8,737 bases of DNA from Ferrovibrio sp035304305 (GTDB taxonomy: Bacteria > Pseudomonadota > Alphaproteobacteria > Ferrovibrionales > Ferrovibrionaceae), in assembly GCF_035304305.1 (NCBI RefSeq), contig NZ_DATGQG010000142.1:1-8737 (forward strand), written 5' to 3'. Position 1 is the first letter of the stretch, and every line of letters starts with the position of its first letter. Made by a program: the position numbers and the translations under genes. The notes beneath the pieces were generated by a model. That model saw nothing but the letters and a program-made list of their open reading frames with translations, had not been told where the DNA came from and did not search any database. Of this stretch, positions 1 to 5,659 are shown one piece after another.

Positions 1-1293
1 CTGCTTCACCGTGGTGGTGATCTCGTGCATCGAGGCCGCCGTTTCCTCGATCGAGGCGGCCTGGCTCTCGGTGCGCTGCGCCAGGTCCTGGCTGCCCGCC
101 GAGATCTCGCCCGACGCGTCGCGCACCGTCCGCGCGGTTTCGATCAGCCGCGTGGCAATGCCGGTCAGCTTGCCGGCAGTACCGTTGGCGTCATTCTGGA
201 TGCGCGCGAACACGCCGGCGAAGTCGCCCTTGATGCGCTGGGTCAGATCGCCGTCGGCCAGGCCGGCCAGCATGGCGCTGATCTGCTGCAGCGAGCGGTC
301 GGTGACGTCGAGCAGGCGGTTGATGCCCTCGGCGATGCGCCGGGTGGCGCCGGCCAGATTGCCCGGATCGATGCGGCTGCCGAGATCGCCGGCGGCAGCG
401 GCGTTGAGCACGCGAGCCACCGAACGGTCGAGTTCCTCCTCCTGGCGCTGGCGCTCCGCCTCGCTGCGTTCGCGCTCGGCCAGCTGTTCGGCCTGGCTCG
501 CGGCGCGTTCCTGCTGCAGCGCCTGGTTCTGTGCGATCTGTTCCTTGAAGATGTTGAGGCTGCGGGCGATGTCGCCCACCTCGTCGCCGCGGTTGAGGCT
601 CGGGATGCTGACATCCTGTTTGCCCTCGACCAGGTCGCTGATCGTCGCGGTGATGCGGCGCAGCGGGCGGCTGACCAGCAGCTGCGTGCCCAGCATCAGG
701 GCGACAAGCAGCACGCCAAGCAGGCCACCGCCGAGAACGAGGGCGCGCTGCGAGGATTCGGCGTTGACGGCGTTCAGCACGTCGAGGCTGAGCGCCACCG
801 CAAGCGCCCCGACATATTCCCGGTCTTTGCCGGCCACCACCGGCGCGATCATGATGTAATGGTCGCTGCCGTCCGACCAGGTCTGGATCTTGCCGGATTT
901 CACCTCCTGCTCGATTGCGGCGGTGAACTCCTGAGCCAGTTCGCCGTGGATGCTGAAACGCTTGCCTTCGAAGGTGGCGATCGGCTTGCGCTGGGCGTCG
1001 AAGACGACGGCATTCGCCAGCGCGCTGCCCTCGAACTCCGCCGCTCCCTCCAGGACCGGCGCGATCGTCTCCGGCTTGTTCCAGCGCACGCCGCCGGAAA
1101 TCTGCTGCGCCAGCAGGCTGACCACCTGGAGATTGCTGGCGCGGAATTCCTCGACCGCCGCGACCTTGCGCATCTCCAGCTGGGCGAACACCGTGCCGCC
1201 GACGCCGATGCAGAGGATGACAGCAATCAGCAGTCCAAGTTTCTGCGATAAGGACAGGCGCAACCGGCCCTGGCCCCGGAAATCCTTCTGCAT
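1..1293 (-). CDS. Methyl-accepting chemotaxis protein, C-terminus cut by window edge
   Basis: This is an inner-membrane chemoreceptor that should pass ligand binding to CheA/CheW. The open frame runs 431 codons from the ATG at 1293 to the window edge without a stop. I read: a short cytoplasmic N-terminus; membrane helix 1 at about residues 19-38; a periplasmic sensor of about 145 residues (39-183); membrane helix 2 at about 184-207; and a HAMP domain at about 208-260 (starts SRPLRRITATISDLVEG, with GDEVGDIARSLN). An Arg/Glu/Gln-rich coiled coil follows at about 255-290, then two HAMP-like repeats marked by AGDLGSRI (301-308) and DGDLTQRI (347-354). The signalling domain begins near 390 (EISAGSQDLAQRTESQAAS) and is truncated, so the CheA/CheW-contacting tip lies outside. 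An SD of AGGGGAGG sits 7-8 bases before the ATG. The gene starts 28 bases after the PDC-protein stop, so co-transcription is likely. Family assignment is firm; the ligand is unknown. Confidence 0.95.
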   Translation of the reverse strand, partial: MQKDFRGQGRLRLSLSQKLGLLIAVILCIGVGGTVFAQLEMRKVAAVEEFRASNLQVVSLLAQQISGGVRWNKPETIAPVLEGAAEFEGSALANAVVFDAQRKPIATFEGKRFSIHGELAQEFTAAIEQEVKSGKIQTWSDGSDHYIMIAPVVAGKDREYVGALAVALSLDVLNAVNAESSQRALVLGGGLLGVLLVALMLGTQLLVSRPLRRITATISDLVEGKQDVSIPSLNRGDEVGDIARSLNIFKEQIAQNQALQQERAASQAEQLAERERSEAERQRQEEELDRSVARVLNAAAAGDLGSRIDPGNLAGATRRIAEGINRLLDVTDRSLQQISAMLAGLADGDLTQRIKGDFAGVFARIQNDANGTAGKLTGIATRLIETARTVRDASGEISAGSQDLAQRTESQAASIEETAASMHEITTTVKQ

Positions 1294-1321
1294 GATTCTG
1301 TCCTCCCCTGCGTTGCCGGGC

Positions 1322-1921
1322 TCACATATCCATCAGCATTTCGACGTCGAGCCCGACCGTGACGGCGCCGATCGCGGCACCGCTGCCATCCACCACCGTC
1401 ATGCTGACCTGGGTCTGGAATTTTTGGGTCGATTCATCCTGCTCGACCTTGTCGACGAAGACGGCATTCGGGCCGGCCGGATAGGTCTTCTGCCACTTGG
1501 CCTCGTCGCCCTGCCAGTAGTCGGAGGTCACGTCGCTCTGGCCGACATTGAGGCCCTTGTTGTCCATGACGAAGATCTCGGTCACGAGACCCTGGCTTTC
1601 GGCCTCCTTCTTCTTCAGGTAGGCGGACAGCGCGTTGCCGGTGACTTCGCTGATCAGCGGCTTGGCCGACGCCTTGGTCTCGGCGCGCCACTGTTTGTCG
1701 AGCGCATCGATCTTGTCCTGCGTAAGGGAGGCATGCTTGGCGTTCTGCGCCTTGACCGCCTCGATGACGACCGGGTCCTTCATCCATTCACGCAGGGTCT
1801 TTTCCGCCCAGGCCTGCGCCTTCGGCACGTGCTTGTCCTGCGCGACGGCCGGCATGGCCGCGAAAACGGCCCATGCAATCATGGCGGCAAACGGAATGCG
1901 GATGAGACGAGACGACTTCAT
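1322..1921 (-). CDS. Secreted stand-alone PDC/Cache-like sensor protein
   Basis: A 199-residue protein with a Sec signal peptide: Lys/Arg-rich start (MKSSRLIRIP), hydrophobic core to about residue 24, and a likely cleavage site after AVA (residues 25-27). The mature part has a long helical stretch (about 33-110) followed by a PDC/Cache-like alpha/beta core. That core includes VTEIFVMDNKGLNVGQSDVT (113-132), the DYWQGDEAKW segment (134-143), and a closing strand near IGAVTVGLDVE (184-194). Such domains normally sit inside receptors and bind small ligands; here no second membrane helix or output domain is attached, so the protein should be free in the periplasm. The ATG at 1921 is chosen over upstream in-frame codons because the signal peptide starts there and AGGGGA lies about 8 bases before it. 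The gene directly precedes a chemoreceptor gene. A role as a soluble co-sensor for that receptor is inference; the PDC-like fold call rests on motif resemblance only. Confidence 0.85.
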   Translation of the reverse strand: MKSSRLIRIPFAAMIAWAVFAAMPAVAQDKHVPKAQAWAEKTLREWMKDPVVIEAVKAQNAKHASLTQDKIDALDKQWRAETKASAKPLISEVTGNALSAYLKKKEAESQGLVTEIFVMDNKGLNVGQSDVTSDYWQGDEAKWQKTYPAGPNAVFVDKVEQDESTQKFQTQVSMTVVDGSGAAIGAVTVGLDVEMLMDM

Positions 1922-1929
1922 GGCGAGTT

Positions 1930-1981
1930 CCCCTGATTTATATGCCCTGCTTTTCTTATTCTGATTGTAAGGGATCAGGGG
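1930..1981. repeat. 8-bp inverted repeat covering the ribosome binding site of the PDC gene
   Basis: CCCCTGAT (1930-1937) and ATCAGGGG (1974-1981) are exact reverse complements, 36 bases apart. On the minus-strand transcript the promoter-proximal arm reads CCCCTGAT and the distal arm ATCAGGGG; the distal arm contains the Shine-Dalgarno sequence of the PDC protein gene. If the transcript starts upstream of 1981, the arms could pair and hide the ribosome binding site. If it starts at the -10 proposed here, the repeat would flank the start site as DNA and could be an operator. The repeat is seen; its role is inferred. Confidence 0.5.
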
Positions 1982-1991
1982 AGTAAACAAA
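1964..1991 (-). promoter_or_regulatory. Putative sigma70-type promoter for the PDC protein-chemoreceptor unit
   Basis: On the minus strand a -10-like TACAAT (1964-1969) is preceded by 16 bases and a weak -35-like TTTGTT (1986-1991). Transcription would start near 1957, giving a leader of about 36 bases. The A/T-rich stretch around it stands out from the GC-rich surroundings. Only the -10 is a good match, so this is tentative. Confidence 0.4.
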
Positions 1992-2048
1992 CGGTTAGCT
2001 GGGCTTTTTAGCTGTTCCAATCCGTCATAGGCGCGCAGAACCAGCGAC

Positions 2049-2063
2049 CGCCGGTTGCCGGCG
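2049..2063 (-). terminator. GC-rich hairpin downstream of the cyclase-family gene
   Basis: CGCCGG (2049-2054) and CCGGCG (2058-2063) form a 6-bp stem with a three-base loop, about 38 bases past the stop of the cyclase-family gene. No U-run follows it on the minus strand, so it is at best a weak or factor-assisted terminator. The rest of the 179-base gap from 1922 to 2100 holds the promoter and inverted repeat listed separately. Confidence 0.25.
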
Positions 2064-2100
2064 CCGCAACATCTCATCCGATAATCGTCTTTATACGGTG

Positions 2101-3144
2101 CTACACAGTCGCAATTGGCGATGCCGGCGATCCCACGGCACCGGTGAGCCGGAGCGGCGGTGCGGTCAGCAGGAAGCGGCTGCGCTTCTGTTCCTTCAGG
2201 CAGGCGGCAAGTTCCGACAGATACCAGAGCTCGCCGAGCGGGACGCCGAGCTTGAACAGGCAATGCTCATGCAGCGGCAGCATGGCATGGCTGCCATCCA
2301 CCGGCTTTGCCGGCAGGCCCTCGACCGCATAATTGTCGGCGATCAGGCAGCTCACGCCGCTGTCGGTGATCCACTTCAGCAGCGCCTTGTCGCGGCCATC
2401 CAGTACGGCACAGGAATTCTCCAGCCGGTGCAGGTCGGGCCTGCGCTGCATCGAGAGCACGACGTCGCCGAAGCCGGTATAGAAGCAGAGCATGTCGCCC
2501 TTCTCCACTTCCACCTTCTGCTTCTCCATCACGCGCATCAGCAGGTCATACCCGACCCAGGTGCGCGCATCGCCGCATTCGTCATGCAGGTTGACCAGCA
2601 CGCCGCGCCCCTGCATGCCGTGCCGGGCGAAATTGTGGATGCCGAGCGCCTCGGTGCCTTTCGACGGAAAGCGTTCCAGACGCGGCTCACCCACGCCGCG
2701 GTCGTCGACATCGGGGATGTCGCTGCCGCCGCGCCAGCCATTGTAGAAAACCCGCTCGGGCGTGCCGTCGCCATCGGCATCGAACATCGAGCCGATATGG
2801 GCGAAGCTGTCCCACTGCGTGGAATACTGCAGATACAGCAGGGCCGCGTCGTCGCTGGACACGTCGGTGACGCGCGGGTCGTACATCGAAAGCGGCAGCG
2901 CCATGTTGGGGCGGCCCTCACGCACCACGGCGAAGAGCTGCGGCGGAAAACGGCGCGGATTGAGCAGGTTGCCGCCCGGATATTCCAGCGGCAGCGACAG
3001 GCAGAAGGTGCGGCCCTCGCGCACTTCCGCGATGCCCTGTTTCACCTTCTCCGGTGTGATCCAGTTGACGCGTCCCAGCCGGTCGTCCGGCCCGAAGTCA
3101 CCCCAGTTCGACCCTTCAGGCCGGTTTTTCCAGCGCTGCGTCAT
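2101..3144 (-). CDS. Cyclase/kynurenine-formamidase superfamily hydrolase (long subfamily)
   Basis: A 347-residue soluble protein of the cyclase superfamily (Pfam Cyclase, COG1878), whose characterised members are metal-dependent amidohydrolases such as kynurenine formamidase. It is longer than the roughly 210-residue KynB type. Landmarks: RPEGSNWGDFGPDDRLGRVN near the N-terminus; the metal-motif region QYSTQWDSFAHIG (106-118); HGMQGRGVLVNL (175-186); FYTGFG (221-226); LPLHEHCLFKLGVPLGE (289-305); and a conserved tail APPLRLTGAVGSPASPIA (328-345). Compared with the KynB motif HxGTHxDxPxH, the two first histidines are Gln106 and Gln110, while Asp112 and His116 remain. No signal peptide is visible. 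The ATG at 3144 gives the usual family N-terminus; the ribosome site is weak (AGG 8 bases upstream). It lies 41 bases after the Mpo1-like gene on the same strand. The substrate is unknown, and I do not call it KynB. Confidence 0.88.
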   Translation of the reverse strand: MTQRWKNRPEGSNWGDFGPDDRLGRVNWITPEKVKQGIAEVREGRTFCLSLPLEYPGGNLLNPRRFPPQLFAVVREGRPNMALPLSMYDPRVTDVSSDDAALLYLQYSTQWDSFAHIGSMFDADGDGTPERVFYNGWRGGSDIPDVDDRGVGEPRLERFPSKGTEALGIHNFARHGMQGRGVLVNLHDECGDARTWVGYDLLMRVMEKQKVEVEKGDMLCFYTGFGDVVLSMQRRPDLHRLENSCAVLDGRDKALLKWITDSGVSCLIADNYAVEGLPAKPVDGSHAMLPLHEHCLFKLGVPLGELWYLSELAACLKEQKRSRFLLTAPPLRLTGAVGSPASPIATV

Positions 3145-3185
3145 TCCTGTCGCCTACCCCCGATCACAAAACGAAAAACAGTCGC

Positions 3186-3725
3186 TCACGCCGCCCGCTC
3201 GCGCATGGCGCCGACGGAATAGTTCTTCCAGCGGGCTTCCACCGCCTCATGCAGTTCCCGCTTCAGGCCCATGGCGAAGACCGCCTCGGCCACCAGGAAG
3301 GTCGGGCCGATCAGCGCCTGCAGGATATTGTCGGCCAGCGCGGGACGGCGACCTTCGAAGACATGGCCGACCAGCTGGAAGATCCAGCCGCCGATGAAAG
3401 CCACGGCGAAGACCGTCCAGCCGACGAAGCTGCCCTGCCCGGCGACCCATTCGGCTGCCATCATCAGCAGGAAGGCCACCAGCACCATGAGTCCGCCGAT
3501 GGTCCGGTCGAGCCAGAGATAGAAGATGCCGGTGACGACCCAGAGGGCAGTCGCCAGCGTCACGCTGGTTTCGCCGTTCCACATCTCGAACAGCGGCACC
3601 CAGTGCAGCGGAATGAAAATGGCGAAGACGATGGAGGGAATGCCGATGAAATGGGTGGCGCGATTGCGCCCGTCCCGGTGATAGGCGGAATACATGGCCA
3701 TCTGTTCGACGAAGAACGGGTTCAT
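3186..3725 (-). CDS. Mpo1-like (DUF962/YGL010w) membrane protein
   Basis: A 179-residue membrane protein of the DUF962 family. The characterised yeast member, Mpo1, is an Fe(II)-dependent dioxygenase of 2-hydroxy fatty acids. The family hallmarks are present: YSAYHRDGRNRATHFIGIP (12-30, with His16 and His25) and QLVGHVFEGRRPALADNILQ (117-136, with His121), followed by ALIGPTFLVAEAVFAMG. Hydrophobic segments lie at about residues 26-45, 54-71, 76-94, 100-120 and 134-153, so it is probably a multi-pass inner-membrane protein. The ATG at 3725 is preceded by AGAGGG with 4-5 bases spacing. It is the first gene of a likely two-gene operon with the cyclase-family hydrolase and is divergent from gcvT. 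Family membership is clear; the same oxygenase reaction in this bacterium is extrapolated from yeast. Confidence 0.9.
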   Translation of the reverse strand: MNPFFVEQMAMYSAYHRDGRNRATHFIGIPSIVFAIFIPLHWVPLFEMWNGETSVTLATALWVVTGIFYLWLDRTIGGLMVLVAFLLMMAAEWVAGQGSFVGWTVFAVAFIGGWIFQLVGHVFEGRRPALADNILQALIGPTFLVAEAVFAMGLKRELHEAVEARWKNYSVGAMRERAA

Positions 3726-3744
3726 GGCGCCCTCTTCTCTCTGT

Positions 3745-3765
3745 CGCGACTCGCGCCGAGTCGCG
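3745..3765. repeat. Perfect 9-bp inverted repeat in the leader of the Mpo1-like gene
   Basis: CGCGACTCG (3745-3753) and CGAGTCGCG (3757-3765) are exact reverse complements separated by three bases. It lies 20-40 bases upstream of the Mpo1-like ATG and downstream of the proposed leftward start site near 3782, so it would be part of the 5' leader. It could be a very stable RNA hairpin close to the ribosome site or a palindromic operator. No U-run follows it, so an intrinsic terminator is unlikely. Confidence 0.6.
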
Positions 3766-3788
3766 GGTGCTTCCTGTCCCTGTGGATA

Positions 3789-3816
3789 AGCCTAGAGGGT
3801 GGTAAAGCATTGTCAA
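3789..3816 (-). promoter_or_regulatory. Putative promoter for the Mpo1-like/cyclase operon
   Basis: On the minus strand a consensus -35 TTGACA (3811-3816) is followed by a 16-base spacer and a weak -10 TAGGCT (3789-3794). Expected start is near 3782, giving a leader of roughly 57 bases that includes the inverted repeat. The -35 is perfect, the -10 is not. Confidence 0.5.
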
Positions 3817-3846
3817 TCGCAGGAATTCCGGCTTCCGCAGGGTCAT

Positions 3847-3857
3847 CGGGAATCCCG
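3847..3857. repeat. 11-bp inverted repeat abutting the gcvT -35 element
   Basis: CGGGA and TCCCG flank a single central A and end exactly one base before the -35 hexamer TTGACT. The position would suit an operator, but an 11-base palindrome is common in GC-rich DNA, so no regulator is assigned. Confidence 0.3.
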
Positions 3858-3885
3858 TTGACTAATATCCGCCTGAGCCTATTCT
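3858..3885 (+). promoter_or_regulatory. Putative sigma70-type promoter of the gcv operon
   Basis: TTGACT (3858-3863), a 16-base spacer and TATTCT (3880-3885) make a good promoter, predicting a start near 3892. That is just ahead of the first glycine aptamer, so the transcript would begin with the riboswitch. Its placement relative to the aptamer supports the call. Confidence 0.6.
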
Positions 3886-3892
3886 CGCCGCG

Positions 3893-4015
3893 TCGCAGTC
3901 AGTCCGGCGGGAGAGGCGCGAAACCCGGAATTCCGGGGGCCCGCGCGCCGAAGGAGCAACCGCCCCGGAAACTCTCAGGCCGAAGGACCGACCGGGCTGG
4001 CGACACTCTGGAAAG
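3893..4015 (+). promoter_or_regulatory. Glycine riboswitch, aptamer 1
   Basis: The first of two tandem glycine-binding aptamers in the gcvT leader. The conserved core strings CCGAAGGAGCAA (3948-3959) and CTCTCAGGC (3972-3980) are present, followed by AAGGACCG and ACTCTGG as in the glycine riboswitch family. Helices I can draw: GAGAG (3911-3915) with CTCTC (3972-3976); GCGCG (3916-3920) with CGCGC (3942-3946); inside it a palindromic hairpin at 3924-3937 (CCCGG stem, AAUU loop). A closing helix is possible between 3896-3903 and 4005-4010 with a two-base bulge. Glycine binding is expected to switch on the glycine-degrading operon. Confidence 0.93.
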
Positions 4016-4017
4016 CG

Positions 4018-4104
4018 GATCGGGAGTCCAAACCCGGTCCCACCGAAGGAGTAAGGGCAGCAAGGCCTGTCCGAATCTCTCAGGTCCCGGGACAGAGGGG
4101 GCGA
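4018..4104 (+). promoter_or_regulatory. Glycine riboswitch, aptamer 2
   Basis: The second aptamer follows a short linker. Core strings are CCGAAGGAGTAA (4043-4054) and TCTCTCAGGT (4076-4085). GGGAG (4022-4026) can pair with CTCTC (4077-4081), one pair being G-U, and GGGCAG (4055-4060) with CUGUCC (4067-4072). The 3' end GACAGAGGGGG is where the closing helix and the expression platform meet. Two complete aptamers in this arrangement are the classic tandem glycine riboswitch form. Confidence 0.92.
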
Positions 4105-4158
4105 ACGGCGAAACCATCCGCCGGCTCGACTCTGACTCTGTTCGCAAAGGGGCCTCTT
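4101..4158 (+). promoter_or_regulatory. Riboswitch expression platform and gcvT ribosome binding site
   Basis: AAAGGGG (4146-4152) is a strong Shine-Dalgarno sequence 6 bases before the TTG start. GCGAACGG (4101-4108) can pair with CUGUUCGC (4138-4145), an 8-bp helix that ends right against it. A competing stem, CGGCG (4106-4110) with CGCCG (4119-4123), shares bases with the first. AAAGG (4146-4150) can also pair with UCUUU (4155-4159) across GGCC, which would hide the ribosome site and the first base of the start codon. There is no strong hairpin plus U-run, so control of translation initiation is more likely than termination. The pairings were found by eye, without energy calculation. Confidence 0.5.
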
Positions 4159-5265
4159 TTGGGCGACACGGCTGAAAACCTCAAAGTCACGCCACTCAAC
4201 GCGCTGCACAAGGAGCTCGGCGCGCGCATGGTCCCCTTCGCCGGCTACGAAATGCCGGTGCAGTATCCGACCGGCATCCTGACCGAGCACAAGCATACCC
4301 GCGCCGCCGCGGGTCTATTCGATGTCTCGCATATGGGCCAGGTGCGCATCACCGGCGACGATCCGGCGAAAGCGCTTGAGGCGCTGGTGCCCGGCGACAT
4401 CCAGTCGCTGGATGTCGGCAAGATGCGCTACACGATGTTCACCAACGACCAGGGCGGCATCCGCGACGACTTCATGGTCAACAAGCGCGACCGCGACCTC
4501 TTCGTCGTGTTCAACGCCGCCTGCAAGGACGACGACATCGCCCATGCCCGCGCCAACCTGAAGGGCTGCGAGATCGAATATCTGGAAGACCGCGCCCTGC
4601 TCGCCCTGCAGGGGCCTGCCGCGGTCGCGGTGCTGTCGCGGCTCAATCCGGTCGTGCAGGCGATGAGCTTCAGCATGGGCGCGACGCTGGCGCTGGACAG
4701 GTTCGAGGCTTTCGTGACGCGCTCGGGCTACACCGGCGAGGACGGCTTCGAGATCTCGGTGCCGAACGCACAGGCCGAGGACCTCGCCCGCTGGCTGCTG
4801 AGCCAGCCGGAAGTGAAGCCGATCGGACTCGGCGCGCGCGATTCCCTGCGCCTCGAGGCCGGCCTCTGCCTGTACGGCCACGACATCGACGCCACGACGA
4901 CGCCGATCGAGGCCGGACTCAACTGGACGATCCCGAAGCGCCGCCGCGAGGAAGGCGGCTTTCCCGGCGCGGCGGTCATACAGGAGCAGCTCAGAAACGG
5001 CGTCAGCCGCAAGCTGACCGGCATCCGGCCCGAAGGCCGCGCGCCGGCCCGCGAAGGCACCGAAGTGCTGAACGACAAGGGCGAGAAGATCGGCACGATC
5101 ACGTCGGGCGGCTTCGGCCCCAGCGTCGATGCGCCGATCGCCATGGGCTACGTCGCGACGGAATACGCCGCGCCCGGCACGCCGCTCACCCTCATGGTGC
5201 GCGGCAAGGCGCTTCCCGCGAAAACCTGCAAGCTTCCCTTCATCACCAAACGCTACGCGAAATAA
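4159..5265 (+). CDS. gcvT: Glycine cleavage system T protein (aminomethyltransferase)
   Basis: This enzyme transfers the methylene carbon from the aminomethyl-lipoyl arm of GcvH to tetrahydrofolate, giving 5,10-methylene-THF and ammonia. It acts in the cytoplasm. It has 368 residues, the usual length. Motifs in order: PFAGYEMPVQYPTGI (26-40), LFDVSHMGQVRITG (53-66), TNDQGGIRDDFMV (95-107) with the Asp103/Asp104 pair that includes the catalytic Asp region of the family, RSGYTGEDGFEIS (188-200), LGARDSLRLEAG (224-235), and ITSGGFGPS (314-322) in the C-terminal barrel. The start is TTG at 4159, preferred because AAAGGGG lies 6 bases upstream and no in-frame ATG fits the family N-terminus better. 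It is the first gene of the gcv operon, directly behind the tandem glycine riboswitch, so its expression should rise with glycine. Confidence 0.97.
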   Translation: MGDTAENLKVTPLNALHKELGARMVPFAGYEMPVQYPTGILTEHKHTRAAAGLFDVSHMGQVRITGDDPAKALEALVPGDIQSLDVGKMRYTMFTNDQGGIRDDFMVNKRDRDLFVVFNAACKDDDIAHARANLKGCEIEYLEDRALLALQGPAAVAVLSRLNPVVQAMSFSMGATLALDRFEAFVTRSGYTGEDGFEISVPNAQAEDLARWLLSQPEVKPIGLGARDSLRLEAGLCLYGHDIDATTTPIEAGLNWTIPKRRREEGGFPGAAVIQEQLRNGVSRKLTGIRPEGRAPAREGTEVLNDKGEKIGTITSGGFGPSVDAPIAMGYVATEYAAPGTPLTLMVRGKALPAKTCKLPFITKRYAK

Positions 5266-5278
5266 CAGGAGAGGATCC

Positions 5279-5650
5279 ATGACCACGCGCTACACCAAGG
5301 ACCATGAATGGATCCGTCTCGATGGCGATGTCGCCACGGTCGGCATCTCGGATTACGCCCAGAGCCAGCTCGGCGACGTGGTCTTCGTCGACCTGCCCGC
5401 GCCGGGCAAGACGGTCGAGGCCGGCGCCGAAATCGCCGTTGTCGAATCCGTGAAGGCGGCGTCGGAGGTCTATGCGCCCTGCGGCGGCGAAGTCGTCGAG
5501 AGCAATCAGGCGATCGCCGACGATCCCGCGCTGGTGAACCGCGCCGCGCAGACCGATGGCTGGTTCGTGAAGATGAAGCTGTCCGACAAGGCCGAACTGG
5601 ACGCGCTGATGGACCAGGCCGCCTACGACGCCTACCTGAAAACCCTGTAA
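5279..5650 (+). CDS. gcvH: Glycine cleavage system H protein (lipoyl carrier)
   Basis: GcvH is the small lipoylated shuttle that carries the aminomethyl intermediate between the P, T and L proteins. It is 123 residues long, within the normal range. The N-terminus YTKDHEWIRLDG is typical, and the lipoyl site is Lys59 in VVESVKAASEVYAP, the family motif. The C-terminus (DGWFVKMKLSD, then a helical tail) is complete. The ATG at 5279 follows AGGAGAGG with good spacing. A longer in-frame extension upstream overlaps gcvT and is rejected because it does not match the family. The gene begins 13 bases after the gcvT stop, so the two are co-transcribed. Lipoylation needs LipA/LipB-type enzymes not seen in the window. 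Confidence 0.98.
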   Translation: MTTRYTKDHEWIRLDGDVATVGISDYAQSQLGDVVFVDLPAPGKTVEAGAEIAVVESVKAASEVYAPCGGEVVESNQAIADDPALVNRAAQTDGWFVKMKLSDKAELDALMDQAAYDAYLKTL

Positions 5651-5659
5651 GGATTTCCC

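Noticed and set aside
25..1251. 408-codon open frame on the plus strand opposite the chemoreceptor
   Set aside because: The minus-strand frame encodes a clear chemoreceptor with membrane helices and HAMP. The plus frame has only low-complexity Arg/Ala/His-rich sequence.
1922..2263. N-terminal extension of the PDC protein frame up to 2263
   Set aside because: It would overlap the cyclase-family gene, read through the proposed promoter and place the signal peptide internally.
2098..3222. 374-codon open frame on the plus strand opposite the cyclase-family gene
   Set aside because: Antisense shadow without domains or a ribosome binding site; the minus-strand frame is a recognisable family member.
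2101..4158. Metabolic link between the cyclase/formamidase-like gene and the one-carbon gcv operon through formate
   Set aside because: The genes are on opposite strands with separate promoters, and the hydrolase substrate is unknown. Proximity alone does not support it.
4315..5286. 323-codon minus-strand frame opposite gcvT
   Set aside because: Mirror of gcvT codons, no start context and no family features.
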